DNA of 64,000 nucleotides from Pseudomonadota bacterium. GTDB lineage: Bacteria > Pseudomonadota > Alphaproteobacteria > Rhizobiales > Hyphomicrobiaceae. A program made the translations under genes and the position numbers. Positions 42,894 through 50,368 of this stretch are shown here, one piece after another (the first letter of the stretch is position 1; each line of letters starts with the position of its first letter). The notes under the pieces are model-generated. The model was not told where the DNA came from. It saw nothing but the letters and a program-made list of their open reading frames with translations, and did not search any database. The stretch is taken from assembly GCA_023412805.1 (NCBI GenBank), contig JAEZRM010000064.1, positions 186,001 through 250,000 on the forward strand, given 5' to 3'.

Positions 42894-44072
42894 TCAGCGG
42901 CCGAGGCGGCCGAGCTTTCCTTCGACCAGACGCGCATAAAGCGCCGAGCCGAGCGGCAGAATTTCGTCATTGAATTGGTAGGCGGGATTGTGCACGGGCA
43001 CGCTCGTCGGCGTACCGAGTGCACCATTGCCGATATTGATGTAGGCGCCTTTGCACTTCTCCAGCATGAAGGAGAAGTCCTCCGACGCCATGACCAGGCT
43101 GCGATTGCGCTCGACGTCCGCTTCGCCGACCAGCTCAGCGGCACGATCGGCAACGAACTCCGTCTCTTTCTCGTCGTTGACGAGCGGCGCGAATAGCACC
43201 CGGAAGTCCACCTCAGCCGTCGCACCGAATGCGGCTGCCGTGTTCTCGGCCGTGCGCTTCATCGCCTTCTCGATCTGCGCCATGATCTCGTGGCTGAACG
43301 TGCGCACCGTGCCGCGAATGGTCGCCGTCTGCGGGATGACGTTGTAGGCATCACCAGAGTGGATGGCCGTGCAACTCACGACGGCCGTGGCGATGGGCGT
43401 GATGTTCCGCGCGACGATTGCCTGCATGGCTGTGACGATGTGGCTCGCGACCAGAACCGGATCGACGGACTCCTCCGGACGTGCGCCGTGCGAGCCGCGT
43501 CCCGTGATATTGATATCGAAGAATGCGCCGCCAGCCATCATGGAACCGGGCCGGATCGAGAACTTGCCGACCGGCAGGCCCGGATTATTGTGCATGCCGA
43601 AGACGCTGTCGCAGGGAAAGCGCTCGAAGAGCTTGTCCTCCAGCATCGCCAGCGCGCCGCCGATGCCTTCTTCGGCGGGCTGGAAGATGAAATAGACCGT
43701 GCCGTCGAAGTTCTTTGTCTCGGCGAGATAGCGCGCGGCCCCGAGCAGCATGGTCGTGTGCCCGTCGTGTCCGCAGGCGTGCATGACGCCGGGACGCGTG
43801 GACTTATAGGGAACTTCCGCGATCTCGTCGATCGGCAGGGCGTCCATGTCCGCCCGCAGGCCGATGGTGGGACCATTGCCGGTCTGGATCACGCCAACCA
43901 CGCCGGTCTTCCCGACATGGCGATGCACGGTGATGCCGAATTCGCCGAGCTTCTTCGCCACGAAATCGCTCGTGCGGTGCTCGTCGAACCCGAGTTCCGG
44001 ATGCGCGTGCAGATCGCGTCGCCAGGCTGTCAGATCGTCGTGATAGGTCTTGATTTTGACGAGGGCATTCAT
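42894..44072 (-). CDS. M20 family amidohydrolase (aminoacylase/hippurate hydrolase-like)
   Basis: A 392-residue metal-dependent amidohydrolase that removes acyl groups from N-acyl amino acids or related amides. The M20D pattern is clear: YHDDLTAWRRDLHAHPELGFDEHRT, MHACGHDGHTTMLLGAARYL with its metal-binding Cys/His, and FIFQPAEEGIGGALAMLEDKL with the catalytic glutamate pair. The ATG at 44072 is favoured by GGAG 12 bases upstream over a GTG at 44084. It is upstream of the BKACE gene on the same strand; together they could degrade an amidated acid. Confidence 0.85.
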   Translation of the reverse strand: MNALVKIKTYHDDLTAWRRDLHAHPELGFDEHRTSDFVAKKLGEFGITVHRHVGKTGVVGVIQTGNGPTIGLRADMDALPIDEIAEVPYKSTRPGVMHACGHDGHTTMLLGAARYLAETKNFDGTVYFIFQPAEEGIGGALAMLEDKLFERFPCDSVFGMHNNPGLPVGKFSIRPGSMMAGGAFFDINITGRGSHGARPEESVDPVLVASHIVTAMQAIVARNITPIATAVVSCTAIHSGDAYNVIPQTATIRGTVRTFSHEIMAQIEKAMKRTAENTAAAFGATAEVDFRVLFAPLVNDEKETEFVADRAAELVGEADVERNRSLVMASEDFSFMLEKCKGAYINIGNGALGTPTSVPVHNPAYQFNDEILPLGSALYARLVEGKLGRLGR

Positions 44073-44152
44073 CGATCGGCTCACTCCAGAAATGACAGGC
44101 AGGCTTTCAGTCTAAGCCCTTGCCGGGCAATGGCAAGGGCGCCCGGCGCGGG

Positions 44153-45022
44153 TCAGGCGCCGGGTTTGACCATGCCCCGCAAGGTCGCGATCTCCTCCCT
44201 GAGCGCGCGGAGCTCTCCGACGAGAACCTCATGCTGGCGCGTCTGCTGCTGGGCATCGGCGTGCAGCTTCTCGGCGTCCTCGTGGAGCATTTCTGTGTCG
44301 TCCTTGGCGGCCGCCTCCATCGAATTGACGATGATCGCGATGAAGAGATTGAGCACCGAGAACGTGACCATCAGGATGAATGGGATGAAGAAGAGCCACG
44401 CATAGGGGTAGACCTTCATGATCGGGCGCACGACGCCGTCGGTCCATCCTTCGAGCGTCATGATCTGGAACAGCGTGAAGAGTGAGCGCCCGAGGTTTCC
44501 GAACAGCTCGTCGAAGTCGCTGCCGAAGAGCTTCGTCGCCATGACCGCGCAGATGTAGAAGAGAATGGCCAGCAGCGCGATGACCGCGCCGAGCGAGGGA
44601 ATGGCGTGGAGCAGGCCTTCCACCACCCGCCGCATGGCCGGGACGACCGATATGATGCGCATCGCGCGCAGGATGCGCAGCGCGCGCATGACGGAGAGCC
44701 CTCCGCCCATCGGTAGCAGCGCGATGCCGACGATTGTGAAATCGAAGACGTTCCAGGGATCCTTGAAGTAGGCGAGCCGATACGCAACGAGCTTTGCGGC
44801 GATCTCGATTACGAAGATCACGAGTGCGAGATTGTCGATCAGCGCGAGCGGCGCCCGCAGTGGCTCTCCGATGGGCGGTATCGTCTCGAGCCCGAGCCCG
44901 ACGGCATTGATGATGATGACACCAATGATGAAACGCTGGAAGCTGACGGATTCGACGAAAGTCCGCAGCCGGGCAATGAGCGGCGTCTCGCTCGTTGTAT
45001 TCTCGGTCGACGTCACGGCCAC
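44153..45022 (-). CDS. Voltage-gated cation channel (BacNav/Kv-like)
   Basis: A 289-residue six-helix ion channel. S4 carries Arg 113, 116, 119 and 122, one every third residue, as in voltage sensors. The pore helix and selectivity filter read FTLFQIMTLEGWTDG, with T189-L190-E191-G192-W193-T194: the Glu and Trp match bacterial Na+ channels (usually TLESW), but the fourth position is glycine. The C-terminal tail from residue 235 is a charged, predicted coiled coil (HEDAEKLHADAQQQTRQHEVLVGELRALREEIATL). It stands alone, divergent from comF. Confidence 0.85.
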   Translation of the reverse strand: MAVTSTENTTSETPLIARLRTFVESVSFQRFIIGVIIINAVGLGLETIPPIGEPLRAPLALIDNLALVIFVIEIAAKLVAYRLAYFKDPWNVFDFTIVGIALLPMGGGLSVMRALRILRAMRIISVVPAMRRVVEGLLHAIPSLGAVIALLAILFYICAVMATKLFGSDFDELFGNLGRSLFTLFQIMTLEGWTDGVVRPIMKVYPYAWLFFIPFILMVTFSVLNLFIAIIVNSMEAAAKDDTEMLHEDAEKLHADAQQQTRQHEVLVGELRALREEIATLRGMVKPGA

Positions 45023-45180
45023 CCCCTGACGTTGTTGAAAAAAAGCCGCGCACCATTATCTCGAAGTATGCCTTTGGCAAGGCCGCCTCTGGCCGCAAGC
45101 GCCCTCGAGGCCGATCTCTTGCACAAGTTCCCAGCCCTTAGGTTATCATGGTTCGAACTGAGCACCGGGCGGGACCGTGA

Positions 45181-46005
45181 ATGGCAGGGCCGGATGAAGC
45201 CGCAGAGTGCGGTGTGCACAATCCTCTGCGGCGGCCATGGCGATGGCTTACCGACGTGCGCGGTCATCTGGGCGCGGCCTTCAGTGGTCTCGGCAACGTG
45301 GTCGCGCCGGCGCTTTGCCTTTCCTGTCACGATCGCACAGCCTCGCATGACGCCCTTTGCGCCGGTTGCTGGCAGCAGGTGGCATTCATCACGCCGCCGC
45401 TCTGCCATCGGCTGGGGCTCCCCCTCTCATTCGGCGGTGATGGCATTCAGATATCGGCGGCGGCTGCCGCAGACCCGCCGCCCTACGACCGTGCCCGCGC
45501 AGCGGCTGTGTTCGGCGGTGTCGTTCGCGAGATGATCCACGGTTTCAAGTACTCGGACCGGCACGAGGCGCGCCGCCTGCTGGCGCACTGGATGGTGCGG
45601 GCGGGCCGCGAGCTTCTCGCGGACGCGGACGTCCTCGTCCCGGTGCCCATGACGCGATGGCGCCTCGTGCGCCGTCAGTTCAATCAGGCGGCTCTTCTGG
45701 CGCGGGAGGTTTCCCGTTCGAGCGGCGTTCGCTTCGATCCTTTTGCGCTCGTGAAGGCCAAAAGCACGCCGACGCAGGTCGGATCGAGTGCGGCGCAGCG
45801 GGTTGCGAATGTCGCCGGCGCCTTTGCCGTGACGGCCGCCGGCCGCCGGCACATTGCGGGGAGGAACGTCATCGTGGTCGACGACGTCATTACGACCGGC
45901 GCCACGGTCGGTGCCTGTGCGCGGGCCCTGAGGGCGGCCGGCGCTCGGCGTGTCGATGTGCTCACGGCCGCCATGGTCGCAGATCCGCGCCGAGTCGATC
46001 TCTAG
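45181..46005 (+). CDS. ComF family phosphoribosyltransferase-like protein
   Basis: A 274-residue ComF homologue. The N-terminal zinc ribbon is visible as LCLSCHDRTASHDALCAGCWQQV, and the phosphoribosyl-transferase core ends in the PRPP-binding loop VIVVDDVITTGATVGACARAL. ComF proteins take part in DNA uptake or are of unsettled function in non-competent bacteria. The ATG at 45181 gives MAGPDEAAEC. It is followed by grxC and pgeF on the same strand. Confidence 0.88.
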   Translation: MAGPDEAAECGVHNPLRRPWRWLTDVRGHLGAAFSGLGNVVAPALCLSCHDRTASHDALCAGCWQQVAFITPPLCHRLGLPLSFGGDGIQISAAAAADPPPYDRARAAAVFGGVVREMIHGFKYSDRHEARRLLAHWMVRAGRELLADADVLVPVPMTRWRLVRRQFNQAALLAREVSRSSGVRFDPFALVKAKSTPTQVGSSAAQRVANVAGAFAVTAAGRRHIAGRNVIVVDDVITTGATVGACARALRAAGARRVDVLTAAMVADPRRVDL

Positions 46006-46115
46006 GGTGCGAGCTCTGCAAACCCAGGCTCGCTGCGTCGCGATTAGCGCCACTCCTGCAACGCACGGCACCGCACTACGTTGAGCGATGAAACATCCCA
46101 TTTCGAGAGGCCGGC

Positions 46116-46373
46116 ATGCCGAAGGTGGTTATCTACACGAGAGACTGGTGCGGCTATTGCGATGCCGCCTTACGTCTGCTGCAATCCAAGGGCGTGGCCT
46201 TCGAAGAGATCAATCTCACGGGAAAGCCAGCCGAGCGCGAGGAACTGGTCGAGATGGCTGGTGGACAGACGACCGTTCCCCAGATCTTCATCGATGACCG
46301 GCACATCGGCGGCTGCGACGACCTCTATGCCCTCGACGGCGCCGGCAAGCTCGACCCGCTGCTCGCCGGCTGA
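46116..46373 (+). CDS. grxC: Glutaredoxin 3
   Basis: An 85-residue monodomain glutaredoxin that reduces disulfides with glutathione. The active-site CGYC (Cys 12 and 15) follows VVIYTRDW, and the GSH-binding residues TVPQIFIDDRHIGGCDDL complete the fold. The frame begins with an ATG preceded by GAGAGG (gagaggccggc). It is 111 bases downstream of comF, in the usual alphaproteobacterial order. Confidence 0.92.
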   Translation: MPKVVIYTRDWCGYCDAALRLLQSKGVAFEEINLTGKPAEREELVEMAGGQTTVPQIFIDDRHIGGCDDLYALDGAGKLDPLLAG

Positions 46374-46415
46374 TATCCGGAGAGGTGTCGGACGATCATC
46401 AGCCACAGGACGACC

Positions 46416-47189
46416 ATGCTCCATCCGATCCAATCGGAAGCCCTTTCTCGACATGGCGGCATCGCGCACGGCTTTTTCGGCCGGCAGGGCGGTGTCTCAG
46501 AGGGCATCTACACCTCGCTCAACTGCGGGCTCGGCTCCAAGGATGCGCGCGCGGCCATCGGCGAGAATCGCCGCAGGGTGGCCGAGCACCTCGGTGTCGT
46601 TCCGGACCATCTGCTTACGGCTCATCAGCATCACAGTGCCGACGCGATCGTTGTCGCGGAGCCATGGACCTTCGACACCATGCCCAAGGCTGATGCCCTG
46701 GTGACTACAACACCAGGTATTGCCGTGGCGGCACTCGCAGCCGATTGTGCGCCGGTGCTTTTCGCGGATGCGGAGGCGGGTATCGTCGCGGCGGCGCACG
46801 CCGGATGGAAGGGGGCCCTCGGCGGCGTGCTCGAATCCGCCGTCGTAACCATGGAGAAGCTCGGCGCGCAGCGCGCGCGCATCCAGGCTGTCCTCGGGCC
46901 TTGCATCGGCCCCGAAGCCTATGAGGTCGGCCCCGAATTCGAGGCAGTTTTTATCGCCAAATCAGATCGATATCAGCAATTTTTTCGCCGTCGCGAAGAA
47001 GGCGCGCGGCCCCACTTCGATCTGCCGGCTTTCGTTCTGCATCGCCTTGATGGCATGGGCCTCGGCGGAGTAGGCAGCGAGAGCCGCTGCACGTATACGA
47101 ACACGGAGCATTATTTCAGCTATCGCCGGACGACGCATCGACGCGAGCCGGACTATGGCCGCCAAATCTCCGCCATCGTCCTGCTCTAG
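46416..47189 (+). CDS. pgeF: Peptidoglycan editing factor PgeF (multicopper polyphenol oxidoreductase-like, YfiH family)
   Basis: A 257-residue YfiH/LACC1-family protein; family members act as purine nucleoside-phosphorylase-like enzymes or remove wrong residues from peptidoglycan precursors. The conserved zinc set is visible: HQHHSADAIVV (His), ADCAPVLFADAEAG (Cys) and AAAHAGWKGALGGVL (His). The start at 46416 follows grxC by 42 bases. Downstream is a lipoprotein gene after a 201-base gap with nothing obvious in it. Confidence 0.9.
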   Translation: MLHPIQSEALSRHGGIAHGFFGRQGGVSEGIYTSLNCGLGSKDARAAIGENRRRVAEHLGVVPDHLLTAHQHHSADAIVVAEPWTFDTMPKADALVTTTPGIAVAALAADCAPVLFADAEAGIVAAAHAGWKGALGGVLESAVVTMEKLGAQRARIQAVLGPCIGPEAYEVGPEFEAVFIAKSDRYQQFFRRREEGARPHFDLPAFVLHRLDGMGLGGVGSESRCTYTNTEHYFSYRRTTHRREPDYGRQISAIVLL

Positions 47190-47390
47190 TTTTTCCACAG
47201 TTTCCCCTTCAAGTGTCTGCTAAGTTTCGAGTCAGAAACAGGAAAGCTGGTGCCGCCATCTGGACGGTCGGGGAGCCAGCAGATACAGGATTCTCGAAAG
47301 CGTACCGAGTCGAGGGAGAACCTCGAGGCCGCCAAGTCCGTACGACGGTCACCGGGTGTCAGCGGAATCATTATTCAAGGGGGCGTCACC
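47190..47390 (+). other. Gap between pgeF and the lipoprotein gene
   Basis: 201 bases with no gene on either strand. It includes the A/T-richer tttttccacagtttcccc just after the pgeF stop and the strong ribosome site caaggggg before the GTG start at 47391. No clear promoter pair or terminator was found. Confidence 0.4.
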
Positions 47391-48458
47391 GTGACCAAAT
47401 CCGACGCTGAGAGGACATCACGGAGCCGGCTGCGCTCTGTCGTTCCGGCCGCAATCGCCGTCATCGCGCTCGGTCTTGCCGGGTGCGAGTCGAGCGGATC
47501 ATCGCTCTTCAGCAGCCTGTCGTCATCTGGGCCTGGGACTGCGGCGCCTGAGCAGGCGAGGCCCGCTCAGCAGGCCACACTGGCGCGTATCGCGCTTGCG
47601 CCGGTCATCGGTGCGCCGGACGCCGTCTCGCGGCAGATGGCAGAGCAGATCGTGCAGTCCGCCGAGCGGCAGCGCATCTCGCTGATCAACGATCGTGATG
47701 CCAAGGGCGACTTCACGCTGCGTGGCTACATCGTCGCGTCAAAGGATCGTTCGCAGACCAAGGTTTCGTACATCTGGGATCTCACCGATCCGACCGGCAA
47801 GCGCGTGCATCGCGTAACCGGCGAGGAGTTGATGCCGGCTGGCGCCGCGAAGGATCCCTGGGTCGCCGTGACGGGAGCGGTGACGCAGAGCATCGCGGAC
47901 AAAACGTCGACGCAGTTGGCAACGTGGCTCTCGGCGAACCATCGTCCGGCTGGCGGTGTGCCCATCGCCGGACAGGGGCCTGCCTCGGACGCCGGAGCAC
48001 AGCAGCCGATTGCCGCTGTGGCGCCGCCGTCCGCACCGGCAGCCGAGCCTGCTGCCGCACGTACGACAACTGCGAGCCTGCCGTCGACGGGCGATGTCGC
48101 CGCGATCGTGCCGGCTGTCACCGGTGCGCCGGGGGATGGCAACACTGCACTTTCGAGCGCGCTCCAGCGCGAGCTTTCGCGCCAGGGCGTAACCATGGCC
48201 AACCGGCCGGGCGCGTCGTATCGCATCGAGGGCAAGGTGGCGCTCACGCAAGCACAGGCGGGCAAGCAGTCCATCCAGATCGACTGGCTGGTGCGTGATC
48301 CGCAGGGCCGCTCACTCGGTACGGTCTCGCAGAAGAACGAGATCCCCGAAGGCTCGCTCGACAGCGCATGGGGCAATACGGCCGACGCCGCCGCCGGCGC
48401 CGCCGCGCAGGGCATCCTCAAGCTGCTGCCACAGGGCGGTGGCTCTACGCGCGGCTGA
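47391..48458 (+). CDS. Lipoprotein with an internally duplicated domain
   Basis: A 355-residue predicted outer-membrane-type lipoprotein. The signal peptide (about 1-31) ends in the lipobox LAGC with Cys 32. The mature protein has two copies of one fold, residues 68-180 and 238-347, joined by an Ala/Pro-rich linker. Matching words include APVIGAPDA versus PAVTGAPGD, WDLTDPTGKRVHRVTGEELMPAG versus WLVRDPQGRSLGTVSQKNEIPEGS, and AWGNT-type ends. The GTG at 47391 with AAGGGGG is the start; the open frame to 47250 has no such site. Function unknown; a terminator follows. Confidence 0.75.
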   Translation: MTKSDAERTSRSRLRSVVPAAIAVIALGLAGCESSGSSLFSSLSSSGPGTAAPEQARPAQQATLARIALAPVIGAPDAVSRQMAEQIVQSAERQRISLINDRDAKGDFTLRGYIVASKDRSQTKVSYIWDLTDPTGKRVHRVTGEELMPAGAAKDPWVAVTGAVTQSIADKTSTQLATWLSANHRPAGGVPIAGQGPASDAGAQQPIAAVAPPSAPAAEPAAARTTTASLPSTGDVAAIVPAVTGAPGDGNTALSSALQRELSRQGVTMANRPGASYRIEGKVALTQAQAGKQSIQIDWLVRDPQGRSLGTVSQKNEIPEGSLDSAWGNTADAAAGAAAQGILKLLPQGGGSTRG

Positions 48459-48488
48459 CCTTCGCGCTCGACTGCAACTGAATTGGAG

Positions 48489-48520
48489 CATCCCGGCCCG
48501 CGCGCCGGGATGTTGCTTTT
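48489..48520 (+). terminator. Rho-independent terminator after the lipoprotein gene
   Basis: A 9-bp stem catcccggc (48489-48497) with gccgggatg (48504-48512) closes a 6-base loop and is followed by ttgctttt. It lies 30 bases after the stop. The reading frame of the next gene runs through it, so the GTG at 48621 is used as the hisD-like start. Confidence 0.7.
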
Positions 48521-48620
48521 CGGGTGCCTGCTCCCTCATCGCGCGTGCTTGACCGGCTCATGCCGTCCACATAGCGTCTCGCTCCAAGGTCGAAAACGTC
48601 TCAACATTGGGGAGGGCACC

Positions 48621-49898
48621 GTGGCTCGCCAGTATCTCAAACGCGCCGCGCTGCAAGCGGGGCCGCGCGCAGCCGAAGTCGAGAACACCGTGCGTCGTAT
48701 GATCGGCGACGTCGCTGAGAACCGCGACGAGGCCGTCCGGCGCTATGCGCGCGATCTCGACAAATGGACGGGCGAGTTCCGCGTGCCGCAATCGCGCATC
48801 GATGAAGTGACGCGCACCCTGCCGACGACCTTTAAGGAAGACTTCGCCTATTGCCACGCGCAAGTGACGGAATTCGCCAAACGGCAGAAGGAGAGTCTGC
48901 AGGCCTTCGAGGTCGAGCTGAAGCCGGGCGTTCTGCTCGGCCAGAAGCTCATCCCGATTTCGACTGCCGGTTGCTACATCCCGGGTGGCAAGTATCCGCT
49001 CATCTCAGCAGCAATCATGAGCGTCGGTACGGCGAAGGTGGCCGGCGTCGAGCGCATTGTCGCCGCCGCGCCGCCGCGCGGTCCTGATGGCATCTACCCG
49101 CAGACGCTTTATGCGCTCCATCACTCGGGCGCCGATGAGATCTATTGCGTTGGTGGCGTACAAGCCATGGCGGCCATGGCCTATGGCTGCGTGGGGATGC
49201 CGCGCGTGGACATGATCACTGGTCCGGGCAATCCTTACGTCGCGGAGGCCAAGCGCCAGCTCTTCGGCATGGTCGGCATCGACCTGCCTGCGGGACCAAC
49301 CGAAATCCTCGTCATCGCCGACGACACCGCCGACCCGGCGCTCGTCGCCACCGACCTGCTCGGACAGGCTGAGCATGGGCCGGACAGTCCAGCATGGTTC
49401 GTGACGCCGTCGGAGACGATGGGGCGCGCCGTCCTCGCCGAGGTCGAGCTGCAACTGAAAACGCTGCCGACGCGTGAGGTCGCCGCGCGCTCGTGGGCCG
49501 ACTGGGGCGAGATCGTCGTCGTCGGAAGCGATGACGAGGCGATCGCCGTGTCCGACGAGTACGCGCCCGAGCATCTCGAAATCCAGACCGGCCGTGACGA
49601 CTACTATCTCGAGAAGCTGAAGAACTATGGCTCGCTCTTCATCGGCGAGGAGTCGACTGTCGCGTATGGTGACAAGGGCATCGGCACGAACCACACGCTG
49701 CCGACGGCCGGTGCCGCGCGCTACACGGGCGGGCTCTGGGTCGGCAAGTTCATCAAGACCGTCACGTATCAGCGGCTGACGCGCCGTGCTTCGCTCGAAG
49801 CCGCGCCGATCATGGCGCGCGTCTGCCACGAGGAAGGCATGCTCGCGCACGAAATCACAGCGACAGTGCGCGCGAAACGTTTTGCGGGGGCGAATTAG
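48621..49898 (+). CDS. Histidinol dehydrogenase family protein, HpsN-like
   Basis: A 425-residue zinc NAD+-dependent dehydrogenase of the HisD superfamily. The zinc-site words GQAEHGPDSPAW and the C-terminal EGMLAHEITA, plus EYAPEHLEIQTG, are present. The segment ISTAGCYIPGGKYPLISAAIMSV, and the block PAGPTEILVIADDTADPALVATDLLGQAEHG, resemble sulfopropanediol 3-dehydrogenase (HpsN) at least as much as true HisD. No other his gene is near. The GTG at 48621, after GGGGAGGGCACC, is the start. Followed by a small exported protein. Confidence 0.75.
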   Translation: MARQYLKRAALQAGPRAAEVENTVRRMIGDVAENRDEAVRRYARDLDKWTGEFRVPQSRIDEVTRTLPTTFKEDFAYCHAQVTEFAKRQKESLQAFEVELKPGVLLGQKLIPISTAGCYIPGGKYPLISAAIMSVGTAKVAGVERIVAAAPPRGPDGIYPQTLYALHHSGADEIYCVGGVQAMAAMAYGCVGMPRVDMITGPGNPYVAEAKRQLFGMVGIDLPAGPTEILVIADDTADPALVATDLLGQAEHGPDSPAWFVTPSETMGRAVLAEVELQLKTLPTREVAARSWADWGEIVVVGSDDEAIAVSDEYAPEHLEIQTGRDDYYLEKLKNYGSLFIGEESTVAYGDKGIGTNHTLPTAGAARYTGGLWVGKFIKTVTYQRLTRRASLEAAPIMARVCHEEGMLAHEITATVRAKRFAGAN

Positions 49899-49972
49899 CA
49901 CAAAGTTGCGGCATAGAGCGTCCTTGCTCTGGCCATTTCCCTCTCTTACGGATGGCAGCAAGAGGGGGAGCC

Positions 49973-50359
49973 ATGAAGAAGACAATCGCCGCTGCAATTG
50001 CATTGAGCATCGGATTGCCGGTGGCCGCGTCGGCGGGGGCGCTCGAGGATTCGCTCGCCAAGCTCACGCCGGAGTTCCGCTCGCATCAAGTTTGCATTCT
50101 GCGGGGTATGACCGCTGTGCGGCGGGAGAAGCTGTTGCGGCGGGCCGACCGCATGAAGACATCAATCTTTCGACCGGCCGTGCTCGAAGGCACGAAGCTC
50201 ACGGCAACCGGTGGCGCCGTGAGGTCGGCCGGACATTGGTACGCGCTGAATTTTTCCTGCGATCTGACGAACGACTGGATGAAGGCAACGTCCTTTGTCT
50301 ATCAGGTCGGCCGCGAGATTCCGAAGGCGGACTGGGACCGCCTGGGCCTCTGGCAATAG
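49973..50359 (+). CDS. DUF930 family exported protein
   Basis: A 128-residue secreted protein. The signal peptide is MKKTIAAAIALSIGLPVAASAGA. The body shows the DUF930 pattern: QVCILRGMTAVRR, FRPAVLEGTKLTATGGAVRSAGHWYALNFSCDLTNDWMKATSFVYQVGREIPKADWDRLGLW. The start ATG at 49973 follows AGAGGGGGAG. Function unknown. It is downstream of the HisD/HpsN-like gene and converges on mccB with a 9-base gap. Confidence 0.75.
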   Translation: MKKTIAAAIALSIGLPVAASAGALEDSLAKLTPEFRSHQVCILRGMTAVRREKLLRRADRMKTSIFRPAVLEGTKLTATGGAVRSAGHWYALNFSCDLTNDWMKATSFVYQVGREIPKADWDRLGLWQ

Positions 50360-50368
50360 GCGGGATCC

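Noticed and set aside
48483..48620. N-terminal extension of the HisD-like protein starting at 48483
   Set aside because: It lies inside the terminator of the preceding gene, contains a Cys/Pro-rich stretch, and the GTG at 48621 has a good ribosome site.
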